Assembly (NCBI GenBank): GCA_029246705.1
Contig: JAQWMQ010000026.1
Coordinates: forward strand, 1 to 64,000
Reading direction: 5' to 3'
Origin: Phycisphaerales bacterium
GTDB lineage: Bacteria; Planctomycetota; Phycisphaerae; Phycisphaerales; SM1A02
Length of the DNA: 64,000 nucleotides
Below, piece after piece: positions 17,537-26,478 of this stretch. Under the pieces are notes generated by a model. That model was not told the origin of the DNA and searched no databases. It saw only the letters and a program-made list of their open reading frames with translations. Position 1 is the stretch's first letter; each line of letters starts with the position of its first letter. A program made the translations under genes and the position numbers.

Positions 17537-20500
17537 ATGCCTCAGATCACACGAAGCCTCCTTTTCAGCCTCCTCCTTGCCACCCTGGTTGGCCAGCAGG
17601 CATCAGCCCGGGACGTCGACTTCCAGAGGTCGATTCGTCCCATCCTCTCGCGCAGTTGCTTCGAATGTCACGGTCCGGATTCCGAGTCCCGCCAGGCTGG
17701 CCTGCGGCTGGATGTCGAGCCCGAGCACCGTGCGGGAACCTCCAGGCTCCTGGTCGCGGGCGCTCCGGAAAAGAGCCTTCTCTACCAGCGGCTCACGGAG
17801 TCCGACCCGGATGATCGCATGCCGCCACTGGATGCACATCATCCGGTCTCGACCAGGGAGATCGAACTGATTCGCCGCTGGATCCTGGAAGGCGCTCGCT
17901 GGGAACGACACTGGGCCTTCGTGCCACCTGAACGTTCTCCCCTCCCCGTGGTTGGCAACCAGAACTGGCCCCGGGACGACCTCGACCGATTCATCCTGGC
18001 CGGGCTCGAGGCCGAGGGCCTTGCGCCCGCACCGGAAGCCGATGCAGCCAGACTGCTTCGGCGAGCGAGTCTCGATCTCACCGGATTGCCACCCACCCTC
18101 GACGAACTCGAAGCACATCTTGCCGACGATGCGCCGGAGGCGTGGAACCGCGTCGTCACGAGGCTCCTCGAATCGCCCGCCTACGGCGAACGCATGGCGA
18201 CCCTCTGGCTGGACCTTGCACGATATGCCGACACCCATGGCTACCAGAGCGACGTCGAGCGTCCGGTGTGGCCCTGGCGCGACTGGGTGATCGAAGCCTT
18301 CAATGACAACATGCCCTACGACGAGTTCCTGAGCTGGCAACTTGCCGGGGACCTCCTTCCGGAACCGACCCGGGCGCAACGACTGGCCACCGCATTCAAC
18401 CGACTGCATCGCCAGACCAACGAGGGCGGCAGTGTCGAGGAGGAATTCCGGGTCGAATACGTGGCCGACCGCGTGCACACCTTCGGAACGGCGATGCTCG
18501 GGCTCACCACCGAGTGCGCGCGATGCCATGACCACAAGTTCGACCCCATCTCCCACGAGGCCTACTACCAGCTCTTCGCCTTCTTCGACGACATCGACGA
18601 GTCGGGGCTGTACTCGCATTTCACCAATGCGACGCCGACCCCCAGCCTCCAACTCGCCGACGACGCGAAGCAACGCCGCATGGCAGTCCTGTCGGCTCGC
18701 ATCAAGGAACTGGAATCGACCGGTTCCACGCTTCGTGACCGGCCTGGATCGTCCTTCGAGGACTGGCTGGCCACGAATCCCCGGCTTCCCCTCGAGCTGC
18801 CGGGGCGCCAGGGCGACTACCGCTTCGACGATGTCGAGGGTTCCGTCATTTTCAATCACGCCGACCCCGAGCGCCCCGGCCAACTCGGTGCCGGAGTCGA
18901 GATCCGCTCGCGACAGGACGGCGGAAGCCTGCACCTCGATGGCGACAACAGCGCATCCTTCCCGGGGGTGGGTGAGTTCGATCGAAACCAGCCGTTCACC
19001 ATCTCACTGCTGCTGCGACCGGAAGCGATCACGGAACGAGCGGTGATCATCCACCGCTCACGCGCCTGGACCGATGCAGGCAGCCAGGGCTACCAACTGC
19101 TTCTCGAGAACGGACACCCAAGCTGGTCACTGATCCACTTCTGGCCTGGAAACGCCATCAGCATCAGGACCGACGAACCCCTGCCCGTCGGGCAGTGGTC
19201 ACGACTGACCCTGGTCTACGACGGCTCTTCGCACGCATCGGGCATGACGCTGCACGTCGACGGGGAGCAGGCAGAGACGACGATCACCCGGGACAACCTG
19301 ACCCGGTCGATCACCGGCGGAGGACCCGGCGCACTGACCATCGGACAGCGCTTCCGGGATCGTGGGTTCAAGGATGGCGGGGTCGACGAGCTGCTGGTCC
19401 TCGACCGTGCCCTGAGCACCCTCGAGGTCAGGCAGATCCACGACGAGACCGCGCTGAATCATGCGCGCACCACCGCGCCCGGATCCCTTGCCGAAACCCA
19501 CCGGCTTCGCGAAGACCCCGAACACCTCGCGCATCTCTCGGAACTGCAGGAGGCGCGACGCGCCCTCGCGAAGGAACTCGATTCCACTCCCGAGATCATG
19601 ACCATGACCGCCCTGCCCGAACCGCGAACCAGCCGGATCCTCGAACGCGGACGCTACGACATGCCCGGACGCGCGGTCGAACCCGATACACCCGAGGAGA
19701 TCATGGTGTTTCCCGCGGGGGAACGCCGTGACCGACTGGGCCTCGCACGGTGGACGACGGATGCTCGCAACCCGCTCACGGCCAGGGTCGCCGTCAACCG
19801 ACTCTGGGAGATCGCCTTCGGTCGCGGACTGGTCCTCACCTCGGAGGACTTCGGTTCCCAGGGCAGTGTCCCGAGCCACCCCGAGCTCCTGGACCAACTC
19901 GCCCTCGACCTCATCGAATCCGGGTGGGACATCAAGGCCATGCTCGAGCGCATCATCGGTTCGGCTACGTACCGTCAAGACTCGACCACCACCGAGAACA
20001 CGCGCCGCATCGATCCCGGGAATGCCCTGCTGTCCCGGGGACCCGCCAACCGACTCACCGCGGAGATGATCAGGGACCAGGCACTCTCGGCAAGCGGGCT
20101 GCTGGTCGACACCATCGGAGGCCCCAGTGTCCATCCCTACCAGCCCCCGGGACTCTGGCAGGAGAAGAGCGGACGCACCTATCCGCAGGGGTCCGGAGAG
20201 ACCCTGCACCGTCGCAGCCTCTACACCTTCTGGAAACGAACCTCGCCGCCGCCGATGATGATGATCTTCGATGCCGCCAACCGCGACGTCTGCGTCGCGC
20301 GGCGCGGTGCCACCAACACCCCGCTCCAGGCACTGGTGTTGCTGAACGACCCGCAGTTCGTCGAGGCCTCCAGGGTCCTTGCCGAACGATGCCTGGTGCA
20401 CGGCGGCGAAACTCCGGAAGAGCAGGTCACCTTCGCATTCAAGTCGCTGACTTCACGCGAACCGACCAACGGTGAACGGAGACTGCTCACCGATCTATTC

Positions 20501-20659
20501 ACGGAGGAACTGTCCGGTTTCGAACCCGACGAAGCGCGTGCCTTGATCGAAATCGGCGACACCCCGACCCGCGATGCCCTGGACCCGATTCACCTCGCCG
20601 CCATGACCGTGGTCTGCTCGACGATCCTGAACTCCGATGCTGCAGTGATGAGGCGCTGA
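17537..20659 (+). CDS. PSCyt1-DUF1549-LamG-DUF1553 secreted cytochrome-like protein
   Basis: A 1040-residue exported protein with the planctomycete-specific architecture. After a signal peptide, a haem-binding CFECH (residues 41-45) marks the PSCyt1 domain. DUF1549 follows and contains a second CARCH motif (327-331). Residues from about 460 to 635 form a LamG/concanavalin-like domain, and DUF1553 (PSD1) occupies the C-terminal third, with the conserved TARVAVNRLWEIAFGRG run. The family's biochemistry is not established; genes of this type sit beside DUF1501 genes and sulfatases and are thought to act in polysaccharide use. The DUF1501 gene starts five bases after this stop. The ATG at 17537 precedes the signal peptide directly. 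Confidence 0.93.
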   Translation: MPQITRSLLFSLLLATLVGQQASARDVDFQRSIRPILSRSCFECHGPDSESRQAGLRLDVEPEHRAGTSRLLVAGAPEKSLLYQRLTESDPDDRMPPLDAHHPVSTREIELIRRWILEGARWERHWAFVPPERSPLPVVGNQNWPRDDLDRFILAGLEAEGLAPAPEADAARLLRRASLDLTGLPPTLDELEAHLADDAPEAWNRVVTRLLESPAYGERMATLWLDLARYADTHGYQSDVERPVWPWRDWVIEAFNDNMPYDEFLSWQLAGDLLPEPTRAQRLATAFNRLHRQTNEGGSVEEEFRVEYVADRVHTFGTAMLGLTTECARCHDHKFDPISHEAYYQLFAFFDDIDESGLYSHFTNATPTPSLQLADDAKQRRMAVLSARIKELESTGSTLRDRPGSSFEDWLATNPRLPLELPGRQGDYRFDDVEGSVIFNHADPERPGQLGAGVEIRSRQDGGSLHLDGDNSASFPGVGEFDRNQPFTISLLLRPEAITERAVIIHRSRAWTDAGSQGYQLLLENGHPSWSLIHFWPGNAISIRTDEPLPVGQWSRLTLVYDGSSHASGMTLHVDGEQAETTITRDNLTRSITGGGPGALTIGQRFRDRGFKDGGVDELLVLDRALSTLEVRQIHDETALNHARTTAPGSLAETHRLREDPEHLAHLSELQEARRALAKELDSTPEIMTMTALPEPRTSRILERGRYDMPGRAVEPDTPEEIMVFPAGERRDRLGLARWTTDARNPLTARVAVNRLWEIAFGRGLVLTSEDFGSQGSVPSHPELLDQLALDLIESGWDIKAMLERIIGSATYRQDSTTTENTRRIDPGNALLSRGPANRLTAEMIRDQALSASGLLVDTIGGPSVHPYQPPGLWQEKSGRTYPQGSGETLHRRSLYTFWKRTSPPPMMMIFDAANRDVCVARRGATNTPLQALVLLNDPQFVEASRVLAERCLVHGGETPEEQVTFAFKSLTSREPTNGERRLLTDLFTEELSGFEPDEARALIEIGDTPTRDALDPIHLAAMTVVCSTILNSDAAVMRR

Positions 20660-20664
20660 AACCG

Positions 20665-22095
20665 ATGATGCGACCACCTGACGATCTCGACGTCACCCGA
20701 CGCCACTTTCTCTCCCGCCTCTCGATGGGCGTCGGGGCGATGGCCCTTGGCTCGCTGGCTTCCGCCGGCCGAAGCGTCTTCCCGGGCTCGATCGACCAGC
20801 TTCCTCATTTCGCCCCGCGCGCCCGCAGGGTGATCTACCTCTTCCAGAGCGGCGGGCCTTCGCAGCTGGATCTCTTCGACTACAAGCCTCTTCTCGAAAA
20901 GCGAAACGGCGAGGAACTGCCCGACTCGGTGCGCAAGGGACAGCGTCTGACCGGCATGTCGGGCAACCAGTCCTCGCTCCCGCTGGCCGGTGCCCAGTTC
21001 AAGTGGAAGAGACACGGCGAGTCGGGCGCCTGGGTCAGCGAACTCCTGCCCCACACCGCCGAGATCGTCGACAAGCTGTGCTTCGTTCGATCGATGCACA
21101 CCGAAGCGATCAACCATGATCCGGCGATCACCTTCTTCCAGACCGGCTCACAGATCGCAGGTCGGCCCTCGATGGGATCCTGGATCAGCTACGGGCTCGG
21201 CAGCGAGAACAGCAACCTGCCGGCCTACATCGTGCTGGTGACCAAGGACAAGGGCGGGCAGCCGCTCTACTCGCGCCTCTGGGGCAGCGGCTTCATCGAC
21301 AGTCGTCACCAGGGCGTCCAGCTTCGAGCCGGGCGTGATCCGGTTCTCTACCTGACCAACCCCGAAGGCGTCTCGCCCGAACGACGCCGACGAATGCTCG
21401 ACCGACTTCGATCACTCGATGCGGAGCAGTACCTGCGCGAGAACGACCCCGAGATCGACGCCCGCATCGCCCAGTACGAGATGGCCTACCGAATGCAGAT
21501 GTCCGTGCCGGACGTCTCGGATCTCTCGGATGAACCCGACGAGGTGTTCGATCTCTACGGGGAGGAGGCTCGAACCCCCGGCACCTACGCAGCCAACTGC
21601 CTGATGGCACGAAGACTCGCCGAACGGGACGTCAGGTTCATCCAGCTCTACCACCAGGGCTGGGACCAGCACGGTTCGCTGCCGGCGAGCATCCGGGTCC
21701 AGGCCCGGGAGACCGACCAGGCCTCGGCCGCACTGGTTCGCGACCTCGAACGGCGAGGCATGCTCGAGGACACCCTCGTGGTCTGGGGCGGCGAATTCGG
21801 GCGAACCAACTATTCCCAAGGTGCCCTCACCGCGAACGACTACGGACGTGATCATCATCCCCGATGCTTCACGATGTGGATGGCCGGTGGCGGGGTCAGG
21901 CCGGGAACCACCTACGGGGCCACCGATGACTACGGCTACAACATCACCGAGAACCCCGTGCACGTCCACGACCTGAACGCCACGATGCTCCATCTGCTCG
22001 GAATCGATCACGAGCGACTCACCCACCAGCACCAGGGACGGGATTTCCGCCTCACCGATGTCCACGGCAGGGTGATCGGGGACCTGCTTGCCTGA
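20665..22095 (+). CDS. DUF1501 protein with twin-arginine signal (sulfatase-like fold)
   Basis: A 476-residue protein that begins with a Tat signal (TRRHFLSRL then a hydrophobic stretch), so it is exported folded. The body matches DUF1501: LFQSGGPSQLDLFDYKP, RSMHTEAINHDPA, QLYHQGWDQHG, VVWGGEFGRTNY and DYGRDHHP. The last two resemble metal-binding segments of alkaline-phosphatase/sulfatase-fold enzymes, but no activity has been shown for the family. It starts five bases after the PSCyt1-DUF1553 gene, and the pairing of these two families is typical of planctomycetes. They probably act together outside the inner membrane. Confidence 0.93.
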   Translation: MMRPPDDLDVTRRHFLSRLSMGVGAMALGSLASAGRSVFPGSIDQLPHFAPRARRVIYLFQSGGPSQLDLFDYKPLLEKRNGEELPDSVRKGQRLTGMSGNQSSLPLAGAQFKWKRHGESGAWVSELLPHTAEIVDKLCFVRSMHTEAINHDPAITFFQTGSQIAGRPSMGSWISYGLGSENSNLPAYIVLVTKDKGGQPLYSRLWGSGFIDSRHQGVQLRAGRDPVLYLTNPEGVSPERRRRMLDRLRSLDAEQYLRENDPEIDARIAQYEMAYRMQMSVPDVSDLSDEPDEVFDLYGEEARTPGTYAANCLMARRLAERDVRFIQLYHQGWDQHGSLPASIRVQARETDQASAALVRDLERRGMLEDTLVVWGGEFGRTNYSQGALTANDYGRDHHPRCFTMWMAGGGVRPGTTYGATDDYGYNITENPVHVHDLNATMLHLLGIDHERLTHQHQGRDFRLTDVHGRVIGDLLA

Positions 22096-22146
22096 ACCTG
22101 TCGGCGTACCATCGTTGCAACCAAAGGAACCGGCCCACATTGACCG

Positions 22147-23170
22147 ATGAGCTTCCCTGCGGGGGAGACTCCGCCCCCCGACCTGACACCCGAGCACCCA
22201 GGAACCAGGCCCCACTTGAACAGCAACCCCAGCACATCATCCAGACGGCCTGATCGAAGCCCGGAAGAGCAGAAAGTGCTCAATCGATTCCGCATCAACA
22301 ACTTCGACCTGCTGCGCCTGGGGGCGGCGATGCAGGTGGTGATCTTTCATTCCTCGGAATGGATGGAGATCGGCAGTGCCGCTGAAGACCTTCCTCATCT
22401 GGTCCGTGACCCAGTTGAGCTTTCTTCAGTTCTACAACCCCACGTTCATGGACGGCTTCGGAAACGGCGTCCTCAACGGCAGTCTCTGGACGATCTCGGT
22501 CGAACTGCAGTTCTACGTGATCACCCCCCTGCTCTACATGTCGCTTCGAGCCATCCCCAAGTTCGCCTTCGACCTCGTCCTGGTGGCGCTCATCGTGCTC
22601 TTCGCCGGATTCAACGTCTTCTACCACCACATGGTCCCGAACTTCCAGCTGCTCGAACCCGACAGCATGGTGATGAAGCTCGGCTACGTCTCGTTCGCAC
22701 CCTGGGTCTACATGTTCTTCATCGGGGTGCTCGCACAGAGGAACTTCGAACCACTTCGAAACCTCTGCGTCGGCATCGTGCGACTTCCGCTCTTCGTGAT
22801 CCTGTACTTCCTCGTGAGCTACCTGACCATCGACGTGCTCGGACCGGGCGAAGCAGGCCAGACGATGGATCCGTTCTCCTACATCGCCCTGTGCTTCTGC
22901 ATCATGTCGATCGCGTACACCCTGCCGAACCTCGCCAACAAGATCCTTCGACGCAACGACATCTCCTACGGGCTCTGCATCTATCACATGCCGGTGGTGA
23001 ATCTCTTCATCTACCTCGGCTACACCGGGCGCATCAGCCACCAGCTGATGGCGATCGGATGCGCCGTGGTGCTGGCGTCGCTGTCCTGGTTCCTGATCGA
23101 ACGCCCCGCCATGAAGTTGAAGCGACATGCGCTCAACCCACTCAAGGCGATCCGGTCGACACAACGATGA
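22147..23170 (+). pseudogene. Acyltransferase family 3 (OafA/YrhL-like), internally deleted and out of frame
   Basis: Two pieces of one membrane acyltransferase lie in different frames. The first frame carries the family N-terminus (RINNFDLLRLGAAMQVV, then FHSSEW). The match ends near 22375, and the frame continues with non-family sequence. From about 22376 another frame gives FLIWSVTQLSFLQFYNP, GVLNGSLWTISVELQF and six or more membrane helices to the usual C-terminus. Intact members have about 80 more residues between the pieces, including a GFLI segment and the second helix. The simplest reading is an internal deletion whose length is not a multiple of three. A GTG at 22376 could still start a truncated C-terminal protein. 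A GTG at 22276 is another possible N-terminal start. Confidence 0.8.
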
Positions 23171-23200
23171 CGAGACCAGGAGAGATGATCGAGTCGCCTC

Positions 23201-24529
23201 ATGAGTGACCGAACAGTACATCGATCCTGGGGACGACTTCCGACCAAGGGATCCTCTCGGATCGTCAACCTCAACTGGCGTCATGACGAGCTCCCCTCCG
23301 ACTCGCTCGGGCAGGGCGGCCTCCTCTGCCACGGCAACGGCCGGAGCTACGGGGATTCGTGCCTCAACGACGAGGGAACGCTGCTGCTCACCCGGGGCCT
23401 CGACCGGATCATCGACTTCGACCCTGCCACCGGTCTCCTCGAATGCGAGTCGGGGCTGCTCCTGCAGGAGCTGCTCGAACTGATGCTTCCACAAGGCTGG
23501 TTCCCACCGGTCGTCCCCGGCACCCAGCTGATCACCATCGGGGGCGCGGTCGCCAACGACATCCACGGCAAGAACCATCATCTGGCGAGCTCATTCGGAT
23601 CACACATCCGTTCGTTGGAGCTCGTTCGCTCCGACGGTTCACGGCTCCAGTGTTCACCGAGTGAACATGCCGAACTGTTTCGAGCCACCATCGGCGGACT
23701 CGGGCTCACCGGGTTCATCAGCAGCGTCCGACTCCAGCTCAAGTCCGTGAGCGGTGGCGACATCGACCAGGAAATGATCCCCTTTTCAAATCTTGCCGAG
23801 TTCTTCACGGCGAACGAGGACTCGGAGAAGCGCTTCGAACACACGGTCGCATGGGTGGACTGCGCCGCGCCCGCCTCCAGCCTCGGCCGAGGGATACTGA
23901 TCTGCGGAAACCATGCCGAGGGTGAATCGACCCGCAAGGCCAGGGGCAGGAGCCTGATCTCCGTCCCCTTCACGCCCCCGATCTCCCTGGTCAACGGCCC
24001 GAGTCTCCGCCTCTTCAACGAGCTCTATCGCCAGAAGCAGACCATGGGCAGCCGACGCACACGCATCCACCACCAGCCCTTCTTCTTTCCGCTGGACAGC
24101 GTGCGGAACTGGAACAGGATCTACGGACCGCGAGGCTTCTACCAGTACCAGATGGTCATTCCACCCGAGTCGAGCGAAGCCGCGATCGGCGAGATCCTGC
24201 ACCAGATCAAGTTGTCGGGCACGGGTTCCTTCCTTGCAGTGCTGAAACGCTTCGGCAACCAGGAAGCACCGGGCCTGCTCTCCTTCTGTCGGCCGGGAAC
24301 GACCCTGGCCCTCGACTTCCCGAATCGCGGTGAACGAACCACGGCCCTGCTCGATCGACTCGACCAGATCACCCTTGATGCCGGCGGCGCCGTCTACTGT
24401 GCGAAGGACGCCCGCATGAGCGGCCCGAGCTTTCGGACGTACTATCCCCAGTGGCAGGAACTCGAGAACCTACGGGACCCTGCATTCAGTTCGAACTTCT
24501 GGCGCAGAGTGACGGAATCACCATCATGA
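23201..24529 (+). CDS. DprE1-like FAD-dependent oxidoreductase
   Basis: A 442-residue flavoprotein with the FAD_binding_4 motif HGNGRSYGDSCLN near residue 44 and GGAVANDIHGKNHH near residue 113. The C-terminus has VYCAKDARMS and YYPQW. These match the DprE1 family, which oxidises decaprenyl-phospho-ribose at C2 as the first half of an epimerisation; homologues in other bacteria act on prenyl-linked sugars. The stop overlaps the start of the short-chain dehydrogenase gene as ATGA, exactly as expected for a DprE1/DprE2 pair. The ATG at 23201 lies 30 bases after the broken acyltransferase, suggesting a surface-sugar locus. The sugar substrate is unknown. Confidence 0.9.
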   Translation: MSDRTVHRSWGRLPTKGSSRIVNLNWRHDELPSDSLGQGGLLCHGNGRSYGDSCLNDEGTLLLTRGLDRIIDFDPATGLLECESGLLLQELLELMLPQGWFPPVVPGTQLITIGGAVANDIHGKNHHLASSFGSHIRSLELVRSDGSRLQCSPSEHAELFRATIGGLGLTGFISSVRLQLKSVSGGDIDQEMIPFSNLAEFFTANEDSEKRFEHTVAWVDCAAPASSLGRGILICGNHAEGESTRKARGRSLISVPFTPPISLVNGPSLRLFNELYRQKQTMGSRRTRIHHQPFFFPLDSVRNWNRIYGPRGFYQYQMVIPPESSEAAIGEILHQIKLSGTGSFLAVLKRFGNQEAPGLLSFCRPGTTLALDFPNRGERTTALLDRLDQITLDAGGAVYCAKDARMSGPSFRTYYPQWQELENLRDPAFSSNFWRRVTESPS

Positions 24530-25263
24530 AGAAGATCCTCATCATCGGAGCCACCTCCGCCATCGCGGAAGCCACCGCTCGACTCTACGCAGAGGATGGC
24601 GCACGACTGTCGCTGATCGCCCGCAACCCCGATCGGCTTGAAGCGGTGGCGGCCGACCTGCGACAACGCGGAGCCGAATCGGTCGAGACCTTCGTGCTGG
24701 ATGCGAACGAGTTCGAACGGCACGAAACGGTCCTGAACGCAGCCGACGAGGCGATGAACGGCATCGATTTCGCACTCATCGCCCACGGGACCTTGCCCGA
24801 CCAGGCCGAGTGCCAGTCGTCGGCGGAAAGCACCCGCCGCGAATTCGACACCAATTGCACCAGCACCATCTCGATGACGACGATCCTGGCGAACCTGCTC
24901 GAGCCCCGGGGCGCCGGATCCATCGGCGTGATCACCTCGGTCGCCGGTGACCGCGGTCGGGCAAGCAACTACGTCTACGGTGCGGCGAAAGGCGCGGTCA
25001 CCCTGTTTCTCGGCGGACTGCGCAACCGACTGCACGGCAGCGGCATCCATGTCCTGACCATCAAGCCGGGTTTCGTCGACACGCCGATGACCGCGGACTT
25101 CCCGAAGGGACCTCTCTGGGCCAAGCCTGAATCGATCGCCCGAGGCATTCACAAGGCGCAGAGGCGTCGACGTGACGTGGTGCACCTGCCCGGATTCTGG
25201 CTTCCGATCATGCTGATCATCCGCTCCATTCCGGAGCGAATCTTCAAGCGACTCTCCCTCTGA
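24526..25263 (+). CDS. DprE2-like short-chain dehydrogenase/reductase
   Basis: A 245-residue SDR with the cofactor motif GATSAIAEATARLY at the N-terminus and the catalytic YGAAK after ITSVAGDRGRASNYV. The sequence fits DprE2, the reductase that completes the C2 epimerisation begun by DprE1, by reducing the keto intermediate. The C-terminal part ends with a hydrophobic and basic segment (LPIMLIIRSIPERIFK), which may associate with the membrane where the lipid-linked substrate lies. The ATG at 24526 overlaps the upstream stop by four bases; the longer open frame in the same phase upstream (from 24451) would overlap the DprE1-like gene by about 80 bases. Confidence 0.9.
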   Translation: MKKILIIGATSAIAEATARLYAEDGARLSLIARNPDRLEAVAADLRQRGAESVETFVLDANEFERHETVLNAADEAMNGIDFALIAHGTLPDQAECQSSAESTRREFDTNCTSTISMTTILANLLEPRGAGSIGVITSVAGDRGRASNYVYGAAKGAVTLFLGGLRNRLHGSGIHVLTIKPGFVDTPMTADFPKGPLWAKPESIARGIHKAQRRRRDVVHLPGFWLPIMLIIRSIPERIFKRLSL

Positions 25264-25430
25264 GCATCGAGCACCTGCAGGTTCCCGGTCGCCCCCGAGG
25301 CAGGGACACCCGGTTACCACCGCCGTTCCGCGGGCATGGACCGGGAACTTGACGCCAATCAACACCTTCCGGGAAGACACGCCGGCATGCCCTGCCATAC
25401 TCTTGAGCAGGAGCAGGAGAATCAGACCCG

Positions 25431-26453
25431 ATGCGTACGCCTTCAATCTCAAGACATGCCCTCTCGGCCGTCCTCGGCATCGCGGGCGCATCGGTCCTCG
25501 GCTGGTGCCCTTCGGCGACCGCCGCTGACACGACCTGCCTGGCAGATCTCAACGGCGACCAGATGGTTGATGGCGCCGACCTCAGTCAGTTGCTGGGTTT
25601 CTGGGGCGACTGCCTGCTGGATGACTGCCCCGCGGACATCGACGACAATGGCCTGATCGATGGCCAGGACCTGGCGGTCCTGCTCGGTGCCTGGGGCCCG
25701 GTCCCGAACGCCTGCGATGCCGGACCATCCTCCGAGCGCCACCAGAAGTGGCCCCTCGGCACCCGGTATGCGAATCAGGGCTTCTGGGAGTACCTGCCCG
25801 CGGGTTACGACGAAGCTGAAGACTGGCCGCTGATCATCTTCCTGCACGGTCTCGGCGAGAACGGTGACGGCGGCAGCAGCCAGCTCGAGCGCGTTCCAGC
25901 CCACGGACCAGCCAAGCTGATCGAAAACGACCTGTGGCCGGTGGCCGCGAGTGCTGCGGGCGATCAGTTCGTGGTGCTCTCCCCACAGAACAGCACATCC
26001 AGCTGCCATCGATCCCCGGACATCGATGCCTTCATCAGATGGGCGATCGACTTCTATGAAGTCGATCCAACCCGCGTCTACCTCACCGGGCTCAGTTGCG
26101 GCGCGATCGGCAGCTGGAACTACCTGAAGGATCATCTCGAGGACGACCTGCTGGCGGCGGTCGTGCCGATCTGCGGGTTCGGGGTCGAGACCTGGAACCA
26201 GCGCGGCTGCGCGCTCGGTGAACTTCCGATCTGGGGTTTCCACGGCGATGCCGACGACGTGGTCAACGTGATCGGCACGGTCTTCCCGCTGGAGAACATC
26301 CAGAACTGCTCGTCACCGGATGCGATCGATGCGCGACTGACCGTCTACCAGGGTGTGCGACACGACTCCTGGAGCAGGACCTACGACCTGCAGGCCGGAC
26401 ACGACATCTACGCCTGGATGCTGACGCACATCAACACGGATGCTCGACCTTGA
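25431..26453 (+). CDS. Secreted alpha/beta-hydrolase (esterase) with N-terminal dockerin-like repeats
   Basis: A 340-residue exported protein. A signal peptide (cleavage after about residue 31) is followed by two dockerin-type EF-hand repeats, DLNGDQMVDGADLS and DIDDNGLIDGQDLA, each ending in LGxWG. From about residue 105 there is an esterase/LpqC-like hydrolase: IIFLHGLGENG forms the oxyanion region, the nucleophile motif is GLSCG, and GFHGDADDVV and the histidine in VRHDSW complete a likely Ser-Asp-His triad. The cysteine after the nucleophile serine is usual in some feruloyl and depolymerase-type esterases. Placing the dockerin-like module at the N-terminus is unlike the other three tagged proteins in the window. 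Confidence 0.88.
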   Translation: MRTPSISRHALSAVLGIAGASVLGWCPSATAADTTCLADLNGDQMVDGADLSQLLGFWGDCLLDDCPADIDDNGLIDGQDLAVLLGAWGPVPNACDAGPSSERHQKWPLGTRYANQGFWEYLPAGYDEAEDWPLIIFLHGLGENGDGGSSQLERVPAHGPAKLIENDLWPVAASAAGDQFVVLSPQNSTSSCHRSPDIDAFIRWAIDFYEVDPTRVYLTGLSCGAIGSWNYLKDHLEDDLLAAVVPICGFGVETWNQRGCALGELPIWGFHGDADDVVNVIGTVFPLENIQNCSSPDAIDARLTVYQGVRHDSWSRTYDLQAGHDIYAWMLTHINTDARP

Positions 26454-26478
26454 GCCGAGCTCACTGCCGCTGCCTTGC

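Noticed and set aside
17304-17870. 188-residue plus-strand open frame overlapping the PSCyt1 gene
   Set aside because: It shares most of its length with the PSCyt1 gene in another frame and has no ribosome site or motif.
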